Made by a program: the position numbers and the translations under genes. The notes below the pieces were generated by a model. It ran no database searches. It saw only the letters and a list, made by a program, of their open reading frames with translations, and was not told the origin of the DNA. From an uncultured Acidobacteriia bacterium (GTDB taxonomy: Bacteria; Acidobacteriota; Terriglobia; Bryobacterales; Bryobacteraceae): a DNA stretch of 64,000 bases. The DNA lies in the NCBI GenBank assembly GCA_903909435.1, contig CAIVVT010000035.1:1-64000 (forward strand), in the 5' to 3' direction. Positions 26,519 through 35,981 of the stretch are shown in pieces (the stretch's first letter is position 1; each line of letters opens with the position of its first letter).

Positions 26519-27967
26519 TCAAGCCTTAACCAGGACTTCCAGCACTGTTGGGCCCGGCTTGGACGGCGCGGGCGGCAGGTCCACCTCCAATCGTGAAGCC
26601 ACCTGCCGAAAGACTAGCTTCTGTCGTGTGGGCAACACCGCCACCTCGCGGACTCTGTCGGGAAACTCCGCGACCTCCAATGCGCGCTCAGGCCAGTCGA
26701 ATACCTGGAGATAGATCTTGCCGGGTTTCGCTGTACTTCGAATCGCACTCATCCCCTGGACCGGCCCGTAGCTTGTGCCGTAAATCGAATCCCGGTTCGC
26801 GGCCATCCACTCGCCAACGCCGCGCAGCCTTTCCTCGGCTTCCGGTGGAAATGTGCCATCCGGGGTTGGGCCGACGTTCAGCAGGAAATTGCCACCGCGG
26901 CTGGCCACTTCGGACAAAGTGCGGATCAGCTTGTCGGTTGTCTTGAAGTTCTTGTCGGACGGGCAGTAGCCCCAGGTGTTGTTGAGCGTCATGCAGGTTT
27001 CCCAGAGCTGAAACTGCTCAGCGCCCGGGCGTGGGGTGGTTGGATACGCCTTCTTTGAGTACTGGGTCAGCGACTCGATCACGTCTCTTGGCGGGAGCTT
27101 GTGCTGCGCCATGGAGTCCGCCAACTGTGCCAGGATGGCCCCGTTCAATTCGGGCGCACGCTCGCTGCGCTTGATCGGAATCCCCGCCGGGAAGAACTGC
27201 TCAGGCGTGACGAAGTCGCCGAGATCAGGGCCTAGCCGGTCGTTCACCAGTGTCTTCGGACTAAGCTGCCGAATCAGTTTGTGGAAGCGCTGGGGATCGT
27301 ACTTGTCCTGGCCAAACAGGCCGTCGAACCAAAGGACGGCCACATCCCCGTACTTCGTCAGCAGGGTTTGGAGGTGCGACTCCATGTAGTCCAGATAGCT
27401 TTTCCATTCTGGTCGTGATGGCTCGCCTTCCCAATTCGCGGTGGCGGGCTTGCTCACATCGCGATAGCCGGGATGGTTCATGTCAGGCGGAGAGTAATAG
27501 AAGCCGAGTTTCATGTTGGCCGACTTGCAGGCCCGGGCGAGTTCCGCCGCGATGTCGCGGCCAAACTTGGTCTTCGTGATCTTGTAGTCTGTTCCGGGAG
27601 CATCGAACATGCAGAAGCCATCGTGGTGCTTGGTTGTGAGCACGATGTATTGCATGCCGGCCTGCCGGGCCGCCGCAACCCAGGCGTGGGGGTCGTACTT
27701 CACCGGGTTGAAACGCTGCGGCAACGCCCTGTATTCGGCCTCTGTAATGGGCCCGCCCTGTGGGGAGAGCTTGGGAAGCATGATCGGCCAGGAGGCCTCA
27801 ACGCCCGCCACCGAGTAGGCGCCCCAATGCACGAACATCCCGAATTTTGCATCTCGATACCAGCGGGTCCTGTCATCGTCGTGTGCCAGTCCGCGCCCTA
27901 CCGAAAGGCCGGCAGCGGATAGGGCGGCGGCTGTTCGCAGAAAGTTCCTACGATTGGTTGGTCGCAT
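26519..27967 (-). CDS. GH29 alpha-L-fucosidase, Tat-exported
   Basis: 482 residues with a twin-arginine signal (NRRNFLRTAAALSAAGLSVG). The GH29 TIM barrel is complete: WYRDAKFGMFVHWGAYSVAG, YIVLTTKHHDGFCMFD, KLGFYYSPPDM, and VAVLWFDG with the catalytic nucleophile Asp215. SRGGNFLLNVGPTPDGTFPPEAEERL closes the domain. It hydrolyses alpha-L-fucosides from plant or fungal glycans. The start ATG at 27967 follows GGGAA. It is separated by 95 bp from the polysaccharide lyase gene on the same strand. Fucose release gives context to the sugar-acid dehydratase and aldolase genes in the window. Confidence 0.92.
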   Translation of the reverse strand: MRPTNRRNFLRTAAALSAAGLSVGRGLAHDDDRTRWYRDAKFGMFVHWGAYSVAGVEASWPIMLPKLSPQGGPITEAEYRALPQRFNPVKYDPHAWVAAARQAGMQYIVLTTKHHDGFCMFDAPGTDYKITKTKFGRDIAAELARACKSANMKLGFYYSPPDMNHPGYRDVSKPATANWEGEPSRPEWKSYLDYMESHLQTLLTKYGDVAVLWFDGLFGQDKYDPQRFHKLIRQLSPKTLVNDRLGPDLGDFVTPEQFFPAGIPIKRSERAPELNGAILAQLADSMAQHKLPPRDVIESLTQYSKKAYPTTPRPGAEQFQLWETCMTLNNTWGYCPSDKNFKTTDKLIRTLSEVASRGGNFLLNVGPTPDGTFPPEAEERLRGVGEWMAANRDSIYGTSYGPVQGMSAIRSTAKPGKIYLQVFDWPERALEVAEFPDRVREVAVLPTRQKLVFRQVASRLEVDLPPAPSKPGPTVLEVLVKA

Positions 27968-28062
27968 TTAGTGTTCCCGCATGATCCTATCGCTTGGCCG
28001 CGACTTATTCAACACGTCGCCCGGCGAGTCAGAAAACGGGTGAGGTTCCGGGTGGTTGGTGC

Positions 28063-30978
28063 TCAGTGAATCTCGCCTCCGGCGATCGAAAACGCAAGAA
28101 TGCCGGCGGCATCGGCGGCTCGTCCTTCTCCAGGCGTAATGGAGACTTGACCGGCCTGGACCGTTATGGCGTACTTGGCGCCCGGCGTCAACCCAACGAC
28201 ATACTGTTGCGTTGTAGCTGGGTTGTAGTCGTAGACCAGGGGCCATTTTTGCGGAGACTCCCTGGCGAATGCTACGACCGTGTGTATATCCGCGACCTGC
28301 ACTCCATCGCAATTGCTCCCGTGCAGGACCGATAGCGAGTGCACTCTGTCGGCGGCAGTCGCCAAGTCGAACGCCGTCAGCCAGCGTTGGACGGGGCCCG
28401 CCGGTGTTGGCGGCCGGACCTCCAAGCGGTCCACTACTCCGAAACCACCCTCGTCGATCAGTTGCACTTTGCGATCTTCCGGGAGGATGGAGAACATCGA
28501 ACCTTTGAATGATCTACCGCTTTTTATGTCGTATCGCACTAGGCCCGGTTCGCTCGAGACGAGCGAAGCGCCAGCTATGAAGTGCCATGCGACGAATTGG
28601 TCGTAACTAGGGTCGGCGATCTTCGTCTGGTCATACGCCAGGAATAACTCCGGCCTTAAATAGAACAGATCTCTCGTCCAGGAGGTCACCGCTTTCGTCC
28701 CGCCGCAGGCCGTTTCCTGGGTGGGAGAGGGATACCCGATGGGGTAGAAATTGTCCTCCAGAAACGATGCCCTCCCGTACACGAACTCCGCTTGCTCCGA
28801 ACGCCGGGAGATCGACGAGCGATTCGGCTTCATGCATTCGTCTATTGCTCCCGGTCCATAGTAGCCCTGCCGCCAGCGCGCTCCCGAGTTCACGTGGAAT
28901 GTGTTGGTGATCTGCGGCACGCCTTCACCCAGCGTCAGATTGTCGGCATAGACGACCTTCCTGGCTTTGTCGAGTTCAAACGAGGCATTGGCCAGAAACG
29001 ACTGTCCGCCGCGAGAGATCGCGATCGATCCACGGTCCTTGTTGTCCTTCCCGCCCTCGACGGAATGCACGTTGGGTCCGGCAATGAAGGAGGCCCAGAC
29101 CGCGGAAGTGGTCCAATCGGATCGCATCTCCAGTTCCCCGGATCCGGCGGAATAGAAGCTCAATGGCAGTGTCTTGTAGTCGGTCGCGGGAGCATGCGGA
29201 TTCCAGAAGAGGAATTCATTCCACCCGAAGTCCCCGAAAGGTGCTTTGGCGCTGAACGGGGCCACGTGCCTCAGCGCCTCAACGGTCTCCTTGGCGTATG
29301 ACTGGAAATAAGGGGCAAAGTCCGGATGGTACCTTCTCAGATAGCCGCTTATGGTGTACAACGCATCGGCATTCAAACGGGCCGGGTCTTCACCGTTGAA
29401 GAGCTTCTGGCGCGTATTGAATGTGGTGCGATTGGGCCACGTGTGGTGGATGATGCCCTTGGCTGCGCTTAGCCCCCAACCGAAGCCAGGTGCGGGCGTT
29501 GTCGTCAGGTCTATGCCCTTGGCCGACTGCACCGCCGCCACTGCCCAAAGGTAGTTCTGGGTTGCCAGCCAGCCATAGTTGGCTCCGTCCGGATGGGCGG
29601 TATCGACGAGGTAGGTGTTGAAATACTTCTGCACTCCGGGGCAGTCGCCGCCCTTGCAGGTCCGCGGCTCATCTGCCACGCTGTAGGTCCGGGCTGTGGC
29701 TACCCACTCGTTGTTGTACCAGGAGTTCCAGAGTGCGTCGCCCTCCGGGTCGTCGCCTTCCAGTGCCAGAGCGGCGAACAGCTTAGCGATGAACTGGCCG
29801 GCATAGTAGTTGCCCGCCGGGTGAGCCTGCCCGTACCCGTTGCGCTCAGTCTCTCGAATCCAGCGCACCGCCGCAGCCCTCAGTTTGGCGCGCAGTTCGG
29901 GGGTGATTGCGTCATAGAACCAGTCATAGCCGATTGCGATCGCCACGCCGTAGTAACGAGCGCCGTAACCCTGGTTTACGAGACAGTCGTGGGCGAGGTT
30001 GGTTTGCAGCGCGTTGCCGGGGGGCGCGCCGTTGAGAATAAAGCGGAAGTTGTCAATCAGCGTGATCGTCCACGTGCCGTTGACATTGGTATTTCCGAGC
30101 ACACCGGTTATCCGGACCTGATCGCCGCTAGCCAGATTATGCTGGTAACTTTCCACAATCAACGGAGTGGTGACCGCTGTTCCGTCCGGAAGAGCCACGG
30201 GTACGCTCTCGTTCGAGTTGACCGAGCCCGCTACGTGGACTGTGCCGAGCACGAGGGCGGCCGAGCCTCGATCGTCCGCCTTCGTGTCGGACTTGACGAT
30301 GAAAACCTTGCCACCGGCATGGAACATGTCGCCGGCCTTGATCGTGCCGCCCGGAGTGAAGCCGCGCACCGGAATCGACTTCGAGCGTGCTGCAACGGCT
30401 CCGTCGACTACTGGTGTTGCGCCGGTCCAGGCAGTGCCCGTCACGAAGGAAGAGTCGTAAATGTAGCGCTTCTGGCCCGCCTTCTTGCCAGTTAAAACCT
30501 GGGCTTCGCCGGGCGCCGTAGAAATGATATCCAGGATCTCGAAGGCTTTGGCTGCGTACTTCTCTGCCCGCCCGGGATTCGAAGGGAGGATGACGTTGTA
30601 GCACAGCCCCAGGTTCATGATCGAATCCCAGTAGCCGTTGAGTTTGCCGGCCCCCCCACCCTGATAGCCCAGCCCGATATTGGGATTGCCGGAGTTCGCC
30701 CTGGCATAGTCGCCCTTCGGCGCAAAGTAGTCGTACCGCCCCTGCTCGCTCTTGCCGGGGTACACGACACCGGGCAGATAGGCGTCACAATGTTCCCTCA
30801 GAGCGCTCCATTGGGCGCTCCCACTGGTCGAATTGCGCAATGCGCCGAGCGTGGCCACATCCAGGAAGATCCTGGGATGCGGTGTGGCAGCGTCACACTG
30901 AATAGACAAGGAGAACAGCATGGCCAGCGCAATGCCATGCTTCCTCAAAGCGGCAATAACCCCTGGTTGAATAGCCAA
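28063..30978 (-). CDS. heparinase/alginate-lyase-like polysaccharide lyase with inserted beta module
   Basis: About 971 residues. The start is set at the TTG at 30978: GGAGG lies at 30986-30990, seven bases upstream, and translation from there gives a signal peptide (LRKHGIALAMLFSLSIQCDA). The open frame to 31266 would overlap the divergent gene. The protein has an alpha-toroid region (PELRAKLRAAAVRWIRETERNG, HPAGNYYAGQFIAKLFAALALEGDD) and a C-terminal beta-sandwich (SVEGGKDNKDRGSIAISRGGQSFLANA), as in heparinase II/III-type lyases. Residues about 176-322 are an insertion of small beta modules, including HNLASGDQVRITGV and NVNGTWTITLIDNFRFIL, which resemble an FCCH-like domain often found in phage tail proteins. 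Substrate unknown. Confidence 0.75.
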   Translation of the reverse strand: MAIQPGVIAALRKHGIALAMLFSLSIQCDAATPHPRIFLDVATLGALRNSTSGSAQWSALREHCDAYLPGVVYPGKSEQGRYDYFAPKGDYARANSGNPNIGLGYQGGGAGKLNGYWDSIMNLGLCYNVILPSNPGRAEKYAAKAFEILDIISTAPGEAQVLTGKKAGQKRYIYDSSFVTGTAWTGATPVVDGAVAARSKSIPVRGFTPGGTIKAGDMFHAGGKVFIVKSDTKADDRGSAALVLGTVHVAGSVNSNESVPVALPDGTAVTTPLIVESYQHNLASGDQVRITGVLGNTNVNGTWTITLIDNFRFILNGAPPGNALQTNLAHDCLVNQGYGARYYGVAIAIGYDWFYDAITPELRAKLRAAAVRWIRETERNGYGQAHPAGNYYAGQFIAKLFAALALEGDDPEGDALWNSWYNNEWVATARTYSVADEPRTCKGGDCPGVQKYFNTYLVDTAHPDGANYGWLATQNYLWAVAAVQSAKGIDLTTTPAPGFGWGLSAAKGIIHHTWPNRTTFNTRQKLFNGEDPARLNADALYTISGYLRRYHPDFAPYFQSYAKETVEALRHVAPFSAKAPFGDFGWNEFLFWNPHAPATDYKTLPLSFYSAGSGELEMRSDWTTSAVWASFIAGPNVHSVEGGKDNKDRGSIAISRGGQSFLANASFELDKARKVVYADNLTLGEGVPQITNTFHVNSGARWRQGYYGPGAIDECMKPNRSSISRRSEQAEFVYGRASFLEDNFYPIGYPSPTQETACGGTKAVTSWTRDLFYLRPELFLAYDQTKIADPSYDQFVAWHFIAGASLVSSEPGLVRYDIKSGRSFKGSMFSILPEDRKVQLIDEGGFGVVDRLEVRPPTPAGPVQRWLTAFDLATAADRVHSLSVLHGSNCDGVQVADIHTVVAFARESPQKWPLVYDYNPATTQQYVVGLTPGAKYAITVQAGQVSITPGEGRAADAAGILAFSIAGGEIH

Positions 30979-31147
30979 AACCGCACCTCCGCTCGTCTGG
31001 CAATAGTGTCGCAGGTTGTCTTTCTCGACGGGCTGTAACCACTGGGCCGCCTGATGCGGCGGAACTGTTTCGCCGCCGAGATATGCCATCATTCCGGACC
31101 GAGCCGGATGGTGAGTCAGCGGCGTAGACTCACATACAAGGAGCAAT

Positions 31148-32107
31148 ATGCATTTGACGAGGCGGGACATGGGACGGATTGCGTTCGCATCCGTGCCGCT
31201 GGCTGCGGCGTTTGCAGCGAAGCGGATCGACTCGAAGTTCGGCGGCGTGCAGATTGGCGCCATCACCTACAGCTTCAACCGGATCGCCAGTCCCGATCCA
31301 GCGGCCATCATCAAGGCGTATGCGGACATCGGACTCGGGGAAGCCGAACTCATGTCGAATCATTGCGAGGCCCTGGCCCGAGCCCCCGCGCTGCCGATGT
31401 TCGGCCGCCCTGGCGGCCCGCGTCCGCAACTGACTCCAGAACAAATCGCCGAGCGCAAGGCTGCCCAGGAAAAGTTGGTGCAGTGGCGAGGCTCGGCCAG
31501 TGAAGGTACCTGGAAGACGGTCGCACGGAAGTTCAGCGCAGCGGGCATCGATCTGGCGCTGTTGTGCTACAACATGCAGGACAGCATGAAGGACGACGAC
31601 ATCGAGTATGGTTTCCAGATGGCGCGCGGACTGGGGGTGAAGGGCATCACGACCAGCACGACCCTGACCATGGCGAAGCGCATCGCGCCCATCGCCGACA
31701 AACACCGGCTGCTGGTTGGATACCACGGCCACGATGCGACGAACGATCCAAATCAGACCGCGACCCTCGCCAGCTACGACACGCTGATGGCGTACGGGAA
31801 ATACAACGGCGTCAACCTCGACATCGGCCATTTCACCGCAGCCGGATATGACGCGGTCGCGTTCATCAAACAGCACCACAGTAAGATCACCAATCTGCAT
31901 CTCAAGGACCGCAAGAAGAACCACGGTCCGAACGTTACGGTGTGGGGGACGGGCGATACTCCGATGAAAGCAGTGCTGCAGTTGCTCAAGCAGGAAAAGT
32001 ACCCTATCCCGGCAAATCTGGAGTTGGAGTACCCCGTTCCCGAGGGATCCGATATCGTCGCGGAGGCTAAGAAGTGCCTCGCTTACGTAAAGAGCTGCCT
32101 GGCATAG
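31148..32107 (+). CDS. Tat-exported sugar phosphate isomerase/epimerase-like TIM barrel
   Basis: 319 residues, AAGGAG directly upstream. Twin-arginine signal TRRDMGRIAFASVPLAAAFAA. The rest is a xylose-isomerase-like TIM barrel (AP endonuclease 2 family): VQIGAITYSFNRI, AELMSNHCEAL, VGYHGHDAT, LDIGHFTAAGYD, ITNLHLKDRKKNHGPNVTVWGTGD and NLELEYPVPEGSD. His, Asp and Glu residues in these blocks are expected metal ligands. Members isomerise or epimerise sugars, often beside a Gfo/Idh/MocA oxidoreductase, which is exactly the next gene (45 bp). A 3-keto-sugar pathway is a plausible role; this is inference from the pairing. Confidence 0.85.
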   Translation: MHLTRRDMGRIAFASVPLAAAFAAKRIDSKFGGVQIGAITYSFNRIASPDPAAIIKAYADIGLGEAELMSNHCEALARAPALPMFGRPGGPRPQLTPEQIAERKAAQEKLVQWRGSASEGTWKTVARKFSAAGIDLALLCYNMQDSMKDDDIEYGFQMARGLGVKGITTSTTLTMAKRIAPIADKHRLLVGYHGHDATNDPNQTATLASYDTLMAYGKYNGVNLDIGHFTAAGYDAVAFIKQHHSKITNLHLKDRKKNHGPNVTVWGTGDTPMKAVLQLLKQEKYPIPANLELEYPVPEGSDIVAEAKKCLAYVKSCLA

Positions 32108-32152
32108 GCGGCCGCTCTTAGAGTCCTTTTTTGAAGTTTCTGGAGATCTCAC

Positions 32153-33700
32153 ATGGCCCAAACAAGACGGCAATTCTTTTACGGCGCCCTGCTGGCGGGC
32201 GCGGTTCCCACAGGCGGGTACGGCAGCGTACCTTCACTGAAATTCATGGGATACAAATCGCCGAACGAGAAGTTGAACTTCGCGGCGATCGGCTCTGGCG
32301 GCCAAGGCGCCTCCAATCTATCGGCGGCCGCACCTACTGAAAATATCGTCGCCCTGTGCGACGTGGACGACCGGCGTGCGGCGCCGACATTCAAGCGCTT
32401 TCCCGACGCCCCGAAGTTCAGGGACTTCAGGCAAATGCTAGACAAGGAAGGCAAGAACATCGACGCGGTGATCGTCGCCACCCCGGACCACATGCACGCC
32501 ACGGCCGCGATGTGGTGCATGGAGCGGGGCAAGGCGGTGTACGTGCAAAAGCCGCTGGTGCGTACCATCTGGGAGGCCCGCCAACTGCGCGCGGCCGCGG
32601 CCCGGTACAAAGTGCCGACGCAGATGGGCAACCAGGGCTACTCCAACGAGGGCACGCGCCAGTGCGCCGAAATCGTCTGGAACGGTGAGATCGGGAACGT
32701 TACGGAAGTGCACGCCTGGAGCGACCGTCCGATGTGGCCGCAGGGGCTCACCGAGATCCCGAAAGAAGACCCGATCCCGTCGACGCTCGACTGGGATCTG
32801 TGGCTTGGCTGTGCCGAAAAGCGCCCATTCACTGCTGCGGGGAAGACGGATCCGGATCCCAACGGCGGCTTTTTCTACCAGCCCTTCAACTGGCGCGGCT
32901 TCTATGACTTCGGCTGCGGTGCGCTGGGCGACATGGCATGCCACATTCTGGGCGCGCCCAACATGGCGCTGCACCTCTCAAAGCGCAAAGTGATCGGTGT
33001 CGAGTGCGTAAAGAAGGAAGGCGCGAGCCCCTTCATGTTCCCCAAGGCGTCGGTCATCCGCTTTGATTTCGCGGCTTTTGGCAACATGCCCGCGCTCAAA
33101 ATCTTCTGGTACGACGGGCTGAAGCAGAGCCCTACGATTGCTGGCGTTCCGGAAGGCGAGTGGATCGGCGACCTGCCGTATGCGCCGCGCCCCACCGGCA
33201 GCACTCCGGCGGCTCCGAGGCCGGCCAGTGCCCCGCGTCCAGCGGGAAATGACTTCCGGTCGCCCGGCCGGGCATTCAACTGGGACGATTACCAGGCGCT
33301 GAAAACCTCCACCGCGCCACTGCGCTTCCCACCGCCCGATGGCAGCCTTTTCGTCGGCGACAAGGGCATGTTGACCACCGGCACTTACGGCGACCTGACG
33401 CGCCTTCTGCCGGTCGAAAAGATGAAGGATTATCACATGCCGCCCCCGCTGCTGACCCGTTCGCCGGGGCATATGCGCGACTTCATCCGCGCCTGCAAGG
33501 GCGGCGATCCGGCCTGCTCCAACTTCGACGTTTCGGCGCCATTCGTCGAATGGATGCTACTGGGCGTGATTGCTCTCCGCAACGAGGGCAAGCTGGAATA
33601 CGACCCGGACAAAATGCGCATCACCAATAACGCCGAAGCGAACAAGCTCTTGAAGCCCATCTTCCGCAAGGGCTGGGGCTTCCGCCCGGTGAAGGCTTAG
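32153..33700 (+). CDS. Tat-exported Gfo/Idh/MocA-family oxidoreductase
   Basis: 515 residues with a twin-arginine signal (TRRQFFYGALLAGAVPTGG). The Rossmann fold is visible: FAAIGSGGQGASN for dinucleotide binding, VALCDVDDRR, VIVATPDHMHATAAMWCMERGKAVYVQKPL (Gln replaces the common Glu of the EKP motif), then a substrate domain with GGFFYQPFNWRGFYDFGCGALGDMACHILG. A Pro/Ala-rich stretch near residues 345-365 (TPAAPRPASAPRPAG) is a probable surface loop. The family oxidises or reduces sugars with tightly bound NAD(P); folded export through Tat fits a pre-loaded cofactor. Likely co-transcribed with the upstream isomerase/epimerase. Confidence 0.87.
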   Translation: MAQTRRQFFYGALLAGAVPTGGYGSVPSLKFMGYKSPNEKLNFAAIGSGGQGASNLSAAAPTENIVALCDVDDRRAAPTFKRFPDAPKFRDFRQMLDKEGKNIDAVIVATPDHMHATAAMWCMERGKAVYVQKPLVRTIWEARQLRAAAARYKVPTQMGNQGYSNEGTRQCAEIVWNGEIGNVTEVHAWSDRPMWPQGLTEIPKEDPIPSTLDWDLWLGCAEKRPFTAAGKTDPDPNGGFFYQPFNWRGFYDFGCGALGDMACHILGAPNMALHLSKRKVIGVECVKKEGASPFMFPKASVIRFDFAAFGNMPALKIFWYDGLKQSPTIAGVPEGEWIGDLPYAPRPTGSTPAAPRPASAPRPAGNDFRSPGRAFNWDDYQALKTSTAPLRFPPPDGSLFVGDKGMLTTGTYGDLTRLLPVEKMKDYHMPPPLLTRSPGHMRDFIRACKGGDPACSNFDVSAPFVEWMLLGVIALRNEGKLEYDPDKMRITNNAEANKLLKPIFRKGWGFRPVKA

Positions 33701-33756
33701 CGGCAGTTCACCATCCAACTGCCGGCGAAACCGCGGTACAACACGGGGATTTCGCC
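33701..33756. terminator. double hairpin between convergent genes
   Basis: CGGCAGTT (33701-33708) pairs with AACTGCCG (33717-33724) immediately after the stop codon. GGCGAAA (33724-33730) pairs with TTTCGCC (33750-33756). There is no T-tract on the plus strand. Likely transcript end for the oxidoreductase gene facing the convergent glycosidase gene. Confidence 0.5.
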
Positions 33757-33796
33757 TGTGCGGCACCGCGTCCGGACCGTCTAACTACGGGCGTAG

Positions 33797-35914
33797 CTAC
33801 TCGACCACCAGCCACGTCCAGCCGTGCGCCGGAATCGTCACGTCGATCTCAGCGCTGTAGTCGCGCCCCAGCGGGACGAGCCGGGGCGCGCCGTCTTTTA
33901 CTCGAATCTGGGCGCTCCGGATCAGCCCCGTGTAGTACAGGGGGAGTTTCAACCTGCGCTGAATTGGCTGGTCGAGAGGGTTGAACAGGAATGCCAGGCC
34001 TTTCTCCTTGAGACCTGGGTTGACGTGCAGCAGGCCGTCCCAATCGCGCCCGTCCGGGCGGCGCAAGTGGATGACGTCGGCATCGAGGATGTCGCGGTGC
34101 GCCTTATAGAAGGCCACCCAACGCTTCACGACGGCCGCGGTTTCGTCCGAATCGAACAGGCGCGGGCCCCGATAGCAGGCTTGGACGCCAGAACCGAGGT
34201 TCTGCACCAGGTGCTGCTCGTAGGCATCCAGGTGATCCTTCAACGGTTCGAGCGTCGCCGCCGCGCCCCCGCCCTGGTACTCGGTGAGTGGCACGAACAT
34301 CCAACCCATGCTCGGCGCCTTGTCCCATGTGCCGTCGTAAATGTTCTGGCGTCCCAGCAGGAACTGTCGCTCACGCGGCAGGCTCCAGTCGGTCTCGCGA
34401 TAGCCCATGCCGGTCTTGCTGGAGCCATCCAGAAAGTACCAATCCGGCACGTTCAGGTAGATCCCTCGCGCGCGGGACCATCCGTAGAAGTCGCGAATCG
34501 TCTCCCATTGACGCCACTGCGAGTCGGCGAGCCCCGCATGGCCCGGGTGCTTTGTCGAGGCGCAGAGATCGCCCGGGTATGACCCGTCGTGCTCCAGAAC
34601 GGCCAATCCGGTGGCCTCGAAGAGGTGTTTCAACTTGCGGAAGTACTCGCCGGCCCAAACACTCCCGAGGCAGGGCGAATCCCCGAAGATCGCCCCGCCA
34701 GTCTCGTTTGTCCGTGGGTTAATGACGTCGTCGGCGGGCGAGATCTTACGGCTCGCCAGCAGCGAGTACCCGCCCAGCTCGATGCCTTTGCGCCGGCCGT
34801 ACTCCACCAATCCCCGCAATTCTTCCAGATAGGCTGGATCCTCGCGCTCGGCGTTGAAACCACTGCCAAAACTCAGGATCACCATCTCGAAGCCGGCCTC
34901 CGCGCACTGGTCGATGGCGCGTTTCACGCTCTCGGGATCGGAGTGGCGGACGTGCATCAGAATCGGATTCTCGCTTGCCCACGGGGCCAGCGTGCGATAC
35001 AGCCTCCGGAGTGCCAGCCCCCGGCGCTCGCGGTCCGAGGAATCGAACGCCAGTTCGTACGTACGGAAGCTCTCGAACGATCCACCGGGTGCAATGCTCA
35101 CATCCGGGCCGATGGGAGGGCGCGACTCAAGTTGCAGGGGCGAGAGCCGCTCATAGTTAACTTGCGTTTCGTACTGCGCGTCGGGTACCCAGAAAGTCGT
35201 GCGGTTGGCAGTGCGGTCGTCCATCCCGTGAAAGGCGTAGTCGCTGCCCGCATACAACATGGACGGCGGCGGCGTGGCTGCATCGACGGCCGACGTCTCT
35301 TCCACGACTGCCAGAATCTCGCTGACGAACTTGTTCAGGCGCACGGCTTGGGAGGACACGTTTCGCACCACCAGCCACTTCGACAGCGCGGGCAGGCCAT
35401 CATAGATTTCGTAGTGCACTTCCACTTGCAGGCCCCGGCCTGCATAGCGGAACACGAGCCCCGTGCCTTTGGGTGGCCACTGCTGGTTCGCGGCGTAGCG
35501 CACTCGCTTCCATTCGATCCGCGGCTGCACGGGAACGGGTGCGTAGCCCGTGCAATGCAGCGCCTTGTCGTCTACCTTCATCCGGTCCAGCCAGGCCGGC
35601 TGTAGATAGGCATACTCCGGTTGCCCGGTCAGCCCGCCGACAGCCAGTTGAACCCCGTCGATGGTCAGCACGGCCTCGGGTTTGACCCCGCGGATCAGTG
35701 TGGTGTTCGTGACTAGATTGTCGAAGGCTACCGTGGCGCAGTCAGGCTTGACCCGCCATGTCCGGCGAATCAGCGAATTGGAGAGCACGACTTCGTTCCC
35801 ATTCGCACCAGACGTGACCACAGAGGCGGTATGCTTCTGATCCAGCAGCCAGTCCTCCGCCGGTGCGGCGACTGGCAAACTCAAGGCGATGAGTGCGAAT
35901 TCAAAGCGGGTCAC
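33797..35914 (-). CDS. alpha-galactosidase-like (clan GH-D) secreted glycosidase
   Basis: 705 residues with a signal peptide (MTRFEFALIALSLPVAAPA). Residues about 25-310 form a large beta-sandwich (VVLSNSLIRRTWRVKPDCATVAFDNL, GLQVEVHYEIYDGLPALSKWLVVRN) and about 320-620 a TIM barrel (ENPILMHVRHSDPESVKRAIDQCAEAGFEMVILSFG, GGYSLLASRKI, AVLEHDGSYPGD with a candidate nucleophile Asp443, RGIYLNVPDWYFLDG). A C-terminal beta domain follows. The order resembles GH36-type enzymes, but the motifs are divergent, so exact family and substrate are unsure. It converges on the Gfo/Idh/MocA gene. Confidence 0.68.
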   Translation of the reverse strand: MTRFEFALIALSLPVAAPAEDWLLDQKHTASVVTSGANGNEVVLSNSLIRRTWRVKPDCATVAFDNLVTNTTLIRGVKPEAVLTIDGVQLAVGGLTGQPEYAYLQPAWLDRMKVDDKALHCTGYAPVPVQPRIEWKRVRYAANQQWPPKGTGLVFRYAGRGLQVEVHYEIYDGLPALSKWLVVRNVSSQAVRLNKFVSEILAVVEETSAVDAATPPPSMLYAGSDYAFHGMDDRTANRTTFWVPDAQYETQVNYERLSPLQLESRPPIGPDVSIAPGGSFESFRTYELAFDSSDRERRGLALRRLYRTLAPWASENPILMHVRHSDPESVKRAIDQCAEAGFEMVILSFGSGFNAEREDPAYLEELRGLVEYGRRKGIELGGYSLLASRKISPADDVINPRTNETGGAIFGDSPCLGSVWAGEYFRKLKHLFEATGLAVLEHDGSYPGDLCASTKHPGHAGLADSQWRQWETIRDFYGWSRARGIYLNVPDWYFLDGSSKTGMGYRETDWSLPRERQFLLGRQNIYDGTWDKAPSMGWMFVPLTEYQGGGAAATLEPLKDHLDAYEQHLVQNLGSGVQACYRGPRLFDSDETAAVVKRWVAFYKAHRDILDADVIHLRRPDGRDWDGLLHVNPGLKEKGLAFLFNPLDQPIQRRLKLPLYYTGLIRSAQIRVKDGAPRLVPLGRDYSAEIDVTIPAHGWTWLVVE

Positions 35915-35981
35915 GACGAACTACATTACCGGAACCCGCCGCTCGTGTCGATCAGCCGACGCCCGCTCGCAGCAAGTGCAA

